Shown: piece after piece, positions 25,767 to 32,608 of the stretch
Numbering within the stretch: the stretch's first letter is position 1
How the letters are laid out: every line of letters starts with the position of its first letter
Assembly: GCA_945949735.1 (NCBI GenBank)
Contig: CAMFFO010000007.1
Span: 1 to 36,316 of the forward strand
Origin: an uncultured Clostridia bacterium
Lineage (GTDB): Bacteria > Bacillota > Clostridia > Oscillospirales > Oscillospiraceae
Reading direction: 5' to 3'
DNA: 36,316 nt
The notes under the pieces: model-generated
Databases searched by the model: none
Seen by the model: the letters and a program-made list of their open reading frames with translations, nothing else
What the model was told of the DNA's origin: nothing
Translations under genes and position numbers: made by a program

Positions 25767-26924
25767 TTACTGATCTCTCCAGGCGGCAAACTCGTCATAG
25801 CTGGCGAAATCAAAGTAGGAAGGAACTTCAACGGCACCGGAGACGACGTCCTTCATCAGCTGATCCATGTACTCCAGAACATCGGCAGGAGTATTGGCCC
25901 GGTAATGCTCGTTATCGGCCATGCCAACGCCGTTCTGTGCAATACCATAGGGCTCAACATTGCCGAACGGCAGCGTGCCCTCCACATAGCGATCCATAGT
26001 GTAGATAATGGCCTCATCGACCTTCTTCTGCATGGAGGTGATGATAACATCAGCGATGTCGGCATTCTCGGATGCCTTGTAAACGGTCCACATATCGCTG
26101 TCAACGCCGATGGCATAAATGCCATTGTCAAAGCCGCCGCGACCGGTAGCTTCCTTAGCCAGGCCGGGATAAGCAGAACCGGAAACACCGTAGATGACGT
26201 CCACGCCGCTGTCAAACATGGCGGAGGAGATTTCCTGGAGCTTGGAGGCATCTGCGGTGCCGCCGCCGTAAGCAACACTGATCTCAGCGTCAGGGTTTGC
26301 GTGACGAACACCGGCGATGTAACCGGTAGCGAAGTCGTTGCCAACGGGAACGTCGTTAAACAGGAACACGCCGATCTTGTTGGACTTGGTCAGTTTGCCG
26401 GCCAGAGCGCCAACCAGGAAGGAGCCTTCATTCTGTTTGAAGGCGATGCCGAAGAGATTGTTTATGCCGGTAACGTCCGCGGAGGCAGACATATCAAAGC
26501 TGACGAACTTAATGTCGGGATATTCGGGAGCGTACTTGATGCACAGGTCGGACAGACCGTAGTTGGACTGAGTAACAACAATGGAGTACTTACCGCTGTC
26601 AACAGCATCCAGGAAGGCGTTTTCATAAACGGAAGTGTCCTTTCCCAGTTCAATGACTTCTGCAGTCCAGCCGTACTTCTCGGCAGCACCCTGGCAGCCT
26701 ACCCAACCCAGATCGTTGAAGGAAAGGTCGCCCAGGTTCAGACAGAGGTAGATGATGCTTTCTGTTTTAGCGGGTTCGGGAGTTGTCTCGGAGTTGGAAG
26801 AGCCAGATTCAGCGGGGGTGGCGGCAGCGGAGGTGGTTGCAGCGGGGGCGTCATTTCCACCGCCGCAGGCAGTCAGAGCAAATACCATAGCCATGACCAA
26901 CAGAATTGCAAGTAACTTCTTCAT
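25767..26924 (-). CDS. BMP/PnrA-family nucleoside-binding lipoprotein
   Basis: Extracellular receptor of 385 residues. The signal peptide ends in lipobox LTAC with Cys20, followed by an Ala/Thr/Pro/Ser-rich linker (about 22-55). The mature domain opens with NLGDLSFNDLGW, the hallmark of BMP (PF02608) nucleoside receptors, and has the family's VIYGVSGSAYPG and IGVDSD segments. Its start at 26924 lies behind GGAG. It delivers ribonucleosides to the double-ATPase importer encoded next, and is separated from it by a stabilising hairpin. Confidence 0.95.
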   Translation of the reverse strand: MKKLLAILLVMAMVFALTACGGGNDAPAATTSAAATPAESGSSNSETTPEPAKTESIIYLCLNLGDLSFNDLGWVGCQGAAEKYGWTAEVIELGKDTSVYENAFLDAVDSGKYSIVVTQSNYGLSDLCIKYAPEYPDIKFVSFDMSASADVTGINNLFGIAFKQNEGSFLVGALAGKLTKSNKIGVFLFNDVPVGNDFATGYIAGVRHANPDAEISVAYGGGTADASKLQEISSAMFDSGVDVIYGVSGSAYPGLAKEATGRGGFDNGIYAIGVDSDMWTVYKASENADIADVIITSMQKKVDEAIIYTMDRYVEGTLPFGNVEPYGIAQNGVGMADNEHYRANTPADVLEYMDQLMKDVVSGAVEVPSYFDFASYDEFAAWRDQ

Positions 26925-26981
26925 AATTCGACTCCTTTTTTTAAGCAGGGATAAGGAATCAGGCGCTCATCTCTGATCCTT

Positions 26982-27013
26982 TTTATAACATCCGCATTCC
27001 GGCGGGTTATAAA
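26982..27013 (-). promoter_or_regulatory. Dyad before the nucleoside-binding lipoprotein gene
   Basis: Perfect 8-bp arms TTTATAAC and GTTATAAA are 16 bases apart, with an inner CCGC/GCGG-type stem. On the minus strand TATAAA within one arm could be a -10 box. It may be an operator, or an attenuator-like hairpin followed by AAAA. One arm overlaps a remnant of the repeat terminus (AAACCAATTTATA). Confidence 0.45.
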
Positions 27014-27018
27014 CCAAT

Positions 27019-27726
27019 TTATACCGCGGCTTTTCGGCGGCGGTTGCGGGACAGTTCGTTGCGTTCGTCAGCGATCCCCAGCTTTTTCCACGGCCCCTTG
27101 TTCAGGCGAATCATGAAGAAGCTGATCCCATGACCGTAGAACAGGACTTCAACGAGGGTCATTATTCCGAAAACTCCATTGAGGAACAGCGCCGCGGAGA
27201 AGAACAGAATCTCGCTGGTCATCTTAAGGTATTTGTATTCGACCTTGATTCTGTCCGCCAGCGTGAAAAGGCAGGCTTCAAAACCTGCCGTCCCCAGACA
27301 CATGGAGGTGGACAGCGCGCCGCCGAACACCTTGGACAGGTGGCTGCAAATACAGGTCAGGAACCTCCAGCCGGGCTCGCTAAAGAGCCAGGGAATCTGC
27401 ATGAACAACTTCAGCCAGAAATTGATGAAGATGCCCTGTACCAGGATCATCAAGAAGGAGCCGATGCCCATGTACCGGCTGGCAAACAGAAAACCGGCAA
27501 GCAGCATGGCGGCATTGAACACGGTGTAAACATCACCGGACAGCACTCCCAGTTTGGCGGCAATGGCCACGAAAAGGGTGTTCATGGCATCGCTTCCCAG
27601 CGCATTGAGTGTCAGCAGCGCGGTACCCAGACAGTTTATTGCAGTTCCAACAAAGTAGATGCCGATCTTGATGGGAAGCTGCCTGTTCGGCTGAATGTTT
27701 AATGCCTGCCATATTTTTCGATTCAT
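27019..27726 (-). CDS. YitT/YczE-like integral membrane protein
   Basis: Membrane protein of 235 residues with five or six hydrophobic segments. KIGIYFVGTAINCLGTALL, LGSDAMNTLFVAIA and VFNAAMLLAGF are typical of the YczE/YyaS/YitT group (COG2364), whose transport role is not established. I start it at ATG 27726, with GGGGG ahead and a good promoter; the ORF can be extended to 27753. It is the first gene of the leftward nucleoside transcript, so it may move a base or ribose product across the membrane. That is inference from position only. The TAA stop (27019-27021) lies in an AATTTATA sequence like the repeat terminus. Confidence 0.8.
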   Translation of the reverse strand: MNRKIWQALNIQPNRQLPIKIGIYFVGTAINCLGTALLTLNALGSDAMNTLFVAIAAKLGVLSGDVYTVFNAAMLLAGFLFASRYMGIGSFLMILVQGIFINFWLKLFMQIPWLFSEPGWRFLTCICSHLSKVFGGALSTSMCLGTAGFEACLFTLADRIKVEYKYLKMTSEILFFSAALFLNGVFGIMTLVEVLFYGHGISFFMIRLNKGPWKKLGIADERNELSRNRRRKAAV

Positions 27727-27765
27727 GTGTATGCCCCCGGTTGGATGTAGCATCTTGCTTTAAAA

Positions 27766-27796
27766 ATAGTATATGCTATATTTCTGTTGTTGTAAA
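27766..27796 (-). promoter_or_regulatory. Promoter of the nucleoside operon with possible operator
   Basis: On the minus strand TTTACA (27796-27791) and TATACT (27773-27768) are exactly 17 bases apart. The -10 is embedded in a near-palindrome, ATAGTATATGCTAT (27766-27779), with one asymmetric pair. It is a plausible binding site for the divergent winged-helix regulator. Confidence 0.65.
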
Positions 27797-27852
27797 GATT
27801 AAAAACAAACAAATAATACTAGAAATATTTGTGCGATTTGCGATATGGCGGT

Positions 27853-27872
27853 TTGTTTTACCTTGGTATAAT
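27853..27872 (+). promoter_or_regulatory. Possible promoter of the winged-helix PfkB gene
   Basis: A perfect TATAAT (27867-27872) preceded by TGG gives an extended -10. No good -35 box is present at 17 bases. It lies about 210 bases before the start codon, with a decayed repeat in between. Confidence 0.5.
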
Positions 27873-27881
27873 ATAGAACCA

Positions 27882-28041
27882 GGTGTGTGTCGGCTTGACG
27901 CGGTAAATGCGCAAGTTGGTGTTTGAAGGCCTGTTTTGGCTGGATGGGTTCATGACCCTGCCTCAATAACACCCAAAAGTAGTTTTTCAGGGCGTCGCGG
28001 ATTTGTCTGGCTGCAGATTGAACCTGATAAGCATTTCAAGA
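27882..28041. repeat. Decayed repeat of the outer-terminus type
   Basis: The left end, GTGTGTCGGCTTGAC then AAGTTGGTGTTTGAAGG, matches the left end of the element at 10978. The right end, GAACCTGATAAGCAT, matches its inverted right end. The interior does not match any core seen here and no target duplication is visible. It forms most of the leader of the winged-helix PfkB gene. Confidence 0.55.
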
Positions 28042-28083
28042 TGGAAAGGATTCCCTGTTCCTTATTGAGAGGAGAAAGGCCGC

Positions 28084-29226
28084 ATGACAAAACACGAGCG
28101 TATTATTCTGGAAAAGCTGGTCGAAAATCCAATGCTTTCCCAGAGCGAACTTGCCGAAATGCTCGGACTTACCAGATCGTCGGTTTCCGTATATATCTCC
28201 CATCTGATGCAGATGGGGTTCATCCGCGGACGGGGCTATGTAATAGAGAACTGTGATAACCTGTATGTGATCGGCACAGCGGGTGTGGATCACCGCATGG
28301 TGATGGAGGAAAGCCGACTGCTTCAACCGGACTCCGCTACCATACTCGACGATTGCGAGCTTACAGTAAGCTACGGCGGCATTGCGAAGAACGTTTCTGA
28401 GAACCTGTGTCGGCTGGGCGGAAGGGTGTCATGCATCTGCGCCGTCGGTTCTGATGTGCAGGGGCGGGAACTGCTGGATGAGTGCAGGCTTTCTGGAGTT
28501 GACATTGACGATGTGCTGATTGTTCCTGCCTCCAGAAGCTCCACCTATCTGGAAATCGCTTCTCTTGACAGGAACAGAATCATTTTCAGCTCCGCCAACA
28601 TGAAACTGCAGAGGCAGATTACCCCGGAGTTCCTGATGACAAAGCAGCATAAGCTTCGCCATGCCAAGGGCATAATCACTGAAGACAGCCTGTCTACGGC
28701 TGCGTTGCAGTATATTTCTTCCAACTATTCCCCTGTATTCCTGATCTGCTCCAAATCCAACCGGGTTGGTCGCTATGCTCAGTTCTTGAACCAGTTCAAT
28801 GGGATTGTGGCGAATCTCGAAACAGCCTGGATGACGCTGGGGGAGGAAGGAAAGCCACCCCTGGATGATGCTTCTGTTTTTTCCGTTATCGAAAGGGTTT
28901 ATGTCAGGGCCAAGGGGCCCATCCTTCTGTGCTACGGCAGCAATCATTTTGCGTACTGTGATGGCTCTTACCTTGCCATCTGCTCCTATTCTGATCCGAA
29001 GGAAAGCGCGGCGCTCTATGCCTACTACCGGGATACTGTTGCGGCAGGGTTCTTCCACTGCCTGATGGAGGGCATTGAGAAAGATGATCTGATGCGCTAC
29101 GTTTGTGCCTGCCGTGAAATCGTTTCCCAGAGCCCTGCGCTGGTAAACCTGCAGATTTGCCCGGAGTTGATCTCCTCTGTGATTTCTTCCAAAGATTTTT
29201 CCATCCGGCATAACAGGCTGCACTGA
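28084..29226 (+). CDS. Winged-helix regulator fused to a PfkB pseudokinase domain
   Basis: Protein of 380 residues. Residues 1-55 form a MarR/LexA-like helix-turn-helix (LSQSELAEMLGLTRSSVSVY). From about 58 follows a PfkB domain with the substrate-binding YGGIAKNVSENL (97-108) and GSDVQGREL. The catalytic motif that should read DTTGAGD is DTVAAGF (317-323), so the catalytic Asp is Phe323 and the anion-hole Gly is Ala320. Kinase activity is therefore doubtful, while ligand binding looks preserved. HTH-PfkB fusions occur near nucleoside and pseudouridine genes. It is divergent to the nucleoside operon and is its likely sensor-regulator. ATG 28084 has GGAG nine bases upstream. Confidence 0.85.
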   Translation: MTKHERIILEKLVENPMLSQSELAEMLGLTRSSVSVYISHLMQMGFIRGRGYVIENCDNLYVIGTAGVDHRMVMEESRLLQPDSATILDDCELTVSYGGIAKNVSENLCRLGGRVSCICAVGSDVQGRELLDECRLSGVDIDDVLIVPASRSSTYLEIASLDRNRIIFSSANMKLQRQITPEFLMTKQHKLRHAKGIITEDSLSTAALQYISSNYSPVFLICSKSNRVGRYAQFLNQFNGIVANLETAWMTLGEEGKPPLDDASVFSVIERVYVRAKGPILLCYGSNHFAYCDGSYLAICSYSDPKESAALYAYYRDTVAAGFFHCLMEGIEKDDLMRYVCACREIVSQSPALVNLQICPELISSVISSKDFSIRHNRLH

Positions 29227-29355
29227 CGTGTGGAAATCGGAAAAGAAGATCCGTTTTCCGACAGCTTGCTTCGGAGCGGTATTACATACCGATTTCCATT
29301 CCGGAGTATATGCAGGAAGCATGAATGCTCCCTGCAGCCTAAGCAAACATAAGAA
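29227..29355. other. Structured gene-free stretch after the regulator
   Basis: There is no reading frame here. TGGAAATCGG (29231-29240) pairs with CCGATTTCCA (29289-29298), and TGCAGGAAGCAT pairs, with one mismatch, with ATGCTCCCTGCA (29311-29336). Two consecutive folded units lie ahead of the terminator. They may be 3' untranslated structure or the remains of another repeat. Confidence 0.45.
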
Positions 29356-29395
29356 GTCCCTCAAAACCGATTTGGTTTTGAGGGACGGTTTCATA
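29356..29395 (+). terminator. Terminator of the winged-helix PfkB gene
   Basis: Perfect 13-bp stem GTCCCTCAAAACC with GGTTTTGAGGGAC (29356-29368 and 29374-29386) and a five-base loop. GGTTTCATATTT follows. The stem is strong but the T tract is broken. Confidence 0.8.
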
Positions 29396-29400
29396 TTTAG

Positions 29401-29551
29401 GGCAACACCGCACAATTGCGTCAGCGGATCTTTTGCACCATTTCTGCAGTTTCAAAAACGGGAAATACATACAGTATTCCCCCGTTTTTGAAACTTTGAA
29501 CTGGCACAAAATCTCTCGCTGAGCTTCCTTGCCGAATTATGCGGTGTAGCC
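29401..29551. repeat. Family D repeat
   Basis: The ends GGCAACACCGCACAATT and, inverted, GAATTATGCGGTGTAGCC differ at a few places. Inside is a perfect 14-bp inverted repeat GTTTCAAAAACGGG with CCCGTTTTTGAAAC (29449-29462 and 29481-29494) and the family marker GCGGATCTTTT. It lies between convergent genes. Confidence 0.8.
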
Positions 29552-29707
29552 TTAGAATTTTTGGAACGCTCTGAACAATTCGTATGCGGCTGTGCAGCGG
29601 ATCTTTTCCCCCATCCACGCGGTTCAAAAAACGGGAAATAAATACAGTAATCCACCGTTATCTGAACCTTCGGCTGGAAAAACGCTCGCCGCCAGTTCTC
29701 ACCGAGA
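29552..29707. repeat. Second, decayed family D copy
   Basis: GCGGATCTTTTCCCCC, GGTTCAAAAAACGGGAAAT and ACAGTAATCC match the neighbouring copy in the same order. The ends are no longer recognisable and the inner stem is broken. It abuts the stop of the HD protein. Confidence 0.6.
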
Positions 29708-30274
29708 TTATCCAGAACTTCCCTTGATTTTTTCGCGGGTGACGCGGTTATTTTCTTCTTTCAGAGCCTTCAGGAAGGGACTGAAGGCCACGTTTTCCGC
29801 GCCGTAGGTCAGCTGAAGGTCGTATTCCAGGGGCAGCCAGGTGGCGATGTCCGATTCATTGTGGGAGATCACCGCCTCAAGCTTGTCCAGGGCCTTGTAG
29901 ATTTTGGCCTCTGTGGTTTGGAGGGCGTTCATTTCGGCAAGAAGCGAGGAGAATTCCGCTTTTGTTTCCGGGGGCAGGGTGTCCACCCAGGCGGCGTAGA
30001 GGTCGTCCTCTTTTTGAACATCCGCTTCCGTTTTGTCGAAGGTGGGGATGTCCCCGGTGAAAGCCTCTCCCAGGTCGTGGATCAGGCACATCCGGATAAC
30101 TTTGTTCATATCCGCCTCCGGAAACTGGGGGGTCAGCAGCATGGCCATGAGGGCGATGCGCCAGCTGTGATCGGCCACGCTCTCCGCCCGGCCCGGGGCG
30201 GTTTCGCAATGCCGCGGCGTGGTTTTCAGCCTGGCCGCGACCTGCAGGATTTCCAGTAACTGTTTGGGTTCCAT
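29708..30274 (-). CDS. HD-domain phosphohydrolase, YfbR/HDDC2-like
   Basis: Metal-dependent hydrolase of 188 residues. The HD signature is complete: His36 in VADHSWR, His66-Asp67 in CLIHDLGEAFTGDIP, and Asp130 in ALDKLEA. Sequence and length fit the HDDC2/YfbR group of 5'-deoxynucleotidases acting on (deoxy)nucleoside monophosphates. ATG 30274 has AAAGGAGG ahead. It is monocistronic and flanked by repeats, but its possible nucleotide substrate fits thematically with the nucleoside locus beside it. Confidence 0.9.
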   Translation of the reverse strand: MEPKQLLEILQVAARLKTTPRHCETAPGRAESVADHSWRIALMAMLLTPQFPEADMNKVIRMCLIHDLGEAFTGDIPTFDKTEADVQKEDDLYAAWVDTLPPETKAEFSSLLAEMNALQTTEAKIYKALDKLEAVISHNESDIATWLPLEYDLQLTYGAENVAFSPFLKALKEENNRVTREKIKGSSG

Positions 30275-30337
30275 GGGATTCCTCCTTTGTGATGCAGAAG
30301 AAAGAATGAAACGGGAAGAGCACGATTAATTGGTGTT

Positions 30338-30551
30338 CAGGTTATCGGGTTAAAACAGCAAACCATCCAGCAATCACTTGCTGGGATGCCACCGTAGGGG
30401 CGGCTATCAGCCGCCCGAAACCTTACGGCTTCCAAAGCACCCCGTTTTGCCGGAAACGCGCAATGATTGAGCCCTTTCGGGCGGCTGATAGCCGCCCCTA
30501 CGGTAGTAACGTGAGGTGTTTCCATGGATGCTGTTCTAAGCCGATAGCCTA
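30338..30551. mobile_element. Family B non-autonomous element inserted at the end of family C
   Basis: The outer inverted ends read CAGGTTATCGGGTTAAAACA and, inverted on the right, TAGGCTATCGGCTTAGAACA. The GC core arms are 30391-30416 and 30479-30504 (ACCGTAGGGGCGGC...). It is flanked by AATTGGTGTT (30328-30337) and TATTGGTGTT (30552-30561), a 10-bp duplication with one difference, taken from the terminus of the family C repeat it entered. No reading frame is present. Confidence 0.82.
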
Positions 30552-30552
30552 T

Positions 30553-30736
30553 ATTGGTGTTTATATATAATTGACAATTAACAATTGACAATTAAGGAAT
30601 CCCTTCGGGATAAAACATAATAATTGTGGCCAAAAAACAGGACAATATTTTCAAAAATGACCCGGTTGCGGCACATAATTGTCAACTGTCAATTGTCAAT
30701 TGTCAATTCGGCGAAGCCGTTCAAACACCAATTTAT
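30553..30736. repeat. Family C repeat
   Basis: ATTGGTGTTTA is followed by AATTGACAATTAAC units. The middle contains ATAAAACATAATAATTGTGG and CAGGACAATATTTTC, then the inverted AATTGTCAATTGTC units, GGCGAAGCCGTTC and CAAACACCAATTTAT. It is nearly identical to 10911-11336 without that copy's internal insertion. Confidence 0.88.
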
Positions 30737-30758
30737 CGCGCCGCATTTTGGGCGGGAA

Positions 30759-30784
30759 ACGGGCGGGGATCCTTCCCCGCCCGT
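30759..30784 (-). terminator. Terminator of the TrpXYZ-like ABC operon
   Basis: Perfect 11-bp stem ACGGGCGGGGA with TCCCCGCCCGT around a TCCT loop, directly after the ATPase stop. In the gene direction TTTCCC follows, so the T tract is short. Confidence 0.7.
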
Positions 30785-30786
30785 TA

Positions 30787-31581
30787 TTATGACAGAACCA
30801 TTTTGTCGCTGACCTCGGTGGAGCCGGAGGCCTGGCTGAACAGGCCCAGCAGATGCTCCACGGTGAGATTCTTCTTTTCCTCTCCGGAGACATCCACCAC
30901 CACATGGCCGTCATACATCATGATGAGCCGGTTGCCGTAGGTGATGGCGTCGCGCATATTGTGGGTGATCATCAGGGTGGTGAGGCCCGAGCGGCTGACG
31001 ATGCGCTCGGTGGCTTCCAGCACCTTGGCGGCGGTTTTGGGATCCAGCGCCGCGGTGTGCTCGTCCAGAAGCAGCAGCCGGGGCTCCCTCAGAGTGGCCA
31101 TCAGCAGGGTCAGGGCCTGTCGCTGGCCGCCGGAGAGAAGCCCCACCTTGGCGGTGAGCCGATCCTCCAGACCCAGATCCAGAATCTTCAGCTGCTCCCG
31201 GTACTGCTCCCGCTCCGCCCGGGTGATGCCGGGGCGCAGGGTACGCATCTGACCCCGCCGGGCGGCGAGAGCCAGGTTTTCCTCGATCTGCATGGTGGCG
31301 GCGGTGCCCATCATGGGGTCCTGGAACACCCGGCCCAGGTACTGGGCCCGCTTGTGTTCGGGCAGGCGGGTGATGTCCTTTCCGTCCAGAAGGATCTGCC
31401 CCTCGTCCACGGCGAAGGTACCGCAGATGGCGTTGAGCATGGTGGACTTGCCCGCGCCGTTGCCGCCGATGACGGTGACAAAATCCCCGTCATGGAGCGT
31501 CAGGTTCAGGCCGTCCAGGGCTTTCTTGGCGTTGACGGTGCCGGGATTGAAGGTTTTATGAATGTTCCTCAGCTCAAGCAT
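30787..31581 (-). CDS. ABC transporter ATPase (TrpXYZ-like system)
   Basis: ATPase of 264 residues. Walker A GGNGAGKST (39-47), signature LLSGGQRQAL, and Walker B LLLLDEHTAALDP, with His in place of the usual Pro after DE, a variant found in this COG1101-type group. ATG 31581 is preferred because GGGAGG lies eight bases ahead; a GTG at 31590 overlaps that site. The start overlaps the permease stop by 8 bases. It powers import through the adjacent permease. Confidence 0.92.
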   Translation of the reverse strand: MLELRNIHKTFNPGTVNAKKALDGLNLTLHDGDFVTVIGGNGAGKSTMLNAICGTFAVDEGQILLDGKDITRLPEHKRAQYLGRVFQDPMMGTAATMQIEENLALAARRGQMRTLRPGITRAEREQYREQLKILDLGLEDRLTAKVGLLSGGQRQALTLLMATLREPRLLLLDEHTAALDPKTAAKVLEATERIVSRSGLTTLMITHNMRDAITYGNRLIMMYDGHVVVDVSGEEKKNLTVEHLLGLFSQASGSTEVSDKMVLS

Positions 31582-32536
31582 GGCCGTCACCTCCCACGCG
31601 CTGCTTTTTGGGCTTTGCCAGGGATTTCCAGTAGGGAACCGCCAGGAACAGAGCCACCACGGTAGCGGTCAGCAGCTTCAGGTAGTTGGTGTTCAGACCC
31701 AGTAACAATACAAACTGAATGACAAGATAGTAGACTACTGCACCAAGAGTTACAGCTACCAGCTTCAGGGCAAAGTTGCGGAACACCTTTCCAAAAAGCA
31801 CCTCGCCGATGATTACAGCAGCCAGGCCGATGACAATGGCGCCCCGGCCCATGTTCACGTCCGCCGCGCCCTGATATTGGGCCAGCAGCGCACCGGACAG
31901 GGCCACCAGACCGTTGGAGATCATTAGTCCGATGGTGATGCCGACTTTTGTGTTAATACCCTGGGCGCGGGCCATGTGCGGGTTGGCGCCGGTGGCCCGC
32001 AGAGCGCTACCATATTCGGTGCCGAAGAACCAGTAAAGAATTCCCACCACCGCAGCTAGTATCAGGATAGTCAACAGAATAGGATTGCTAAGGTCCAGAT
32101 TTCGGACATACCGTTGGGACACTAGCAGGTCGTATTTGTCTACACCAAGGGGTTGGTTAGCCTTGTTGTCCATAATACTCAGATTAATGGAGTATAGGGC
32201 CAACTGGGTGAGGATGCCAGCCAGAATTGCGGGTATACCGCAACGAGTGTGCAACAGACCAGTAATCAAACCCGCCAGCATACCGACGAGAACAGCGCAC
32301 AGCAAAGCCACCCAGGGATTGCACCCGGAGCGCATGAGCATGACACACACGGCACCGCCGGTGGCCAGGGATCCATCCACGGTTAGGTCGGATACGTTCA
32401 GAATTCGATAGGTCAGATAAACACCGATGGCCATGATACCCCAAAGAATTCCTTGGGTTACGGCACCAGGGACGGTGTTGGGGAATGATAATACGGCGTG
32501 TTGGAGTGCATACGTTACTTTAAGAAGTAATGTCAT
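31574..32536 (-). CDS. ABC transporter permease (TrpXYZ-like system)
   Basis: Membrane protein of 320 residues with about eight or nine hydrophobic segments, from the branched-chain permease superfamily (COG4120 type). ILWGIMAIGVYLTYRILNVSDLTVDGSLATGGA is the recognisable N-terminal region and RATGANPHMARAQGI the cytoplasmic loop. Codon 1 is ATG 32536 with GAGG ten bases ahead. Relatives transport tryptophan or tyrosine in streptococci and Clostridia; the substrate here is not determined. Confidence 0.92.
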   Translation of the reverse strand: MTLLLKVTYALQHAVLSFPNTVPGAVTQGILWGIMAIGVYLTYRILNVSDLTVDGSLATGGAVCVMLMRSGCNPWVALLCAVLVGMLAGLITGLLHTRCGIPAILAGILTQLALYSINLSIMDNKANQPLGVDKYDLLVSQRYVRNLDLSNPILLTILILAAVVGILYWFFGTEYGSALRATGANPHMARAQGINTKVGITIGLMISNGLVALSGALLAQYQGAADVNMGRGAIVIGLAAVIIGEVLFGKVFRNFALKLVAVTLGAVVYYLVIQFVLLLGLNTNYLKLLTATVVALFLAVPYWKSLAKPKKQRVGGDGHA

Positions 32537-32562
32537 GTCAGATAAACCTCATTACAGATTTA

Positions 32563-32591
32563 GGCAGGACAGGGGAAAACCCTGTCCTGCC
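32563..32591 (-). promoter_or_regulatory. Intercistronic hairpin after the ABC receptor gene
   Basis: Perfect 12-bp stem GGCAGGACAGGG with CCCTGTCCTGCC around five bases. In the gene direction TAAATC follows rather than a T run. It probably stabilises the receptor mRNA, as does the analogous hairpin at 25695. Confidence 0.65.
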
Positions 32592-32608
32592 GTTGGATTC
32601 AGGGGGAA

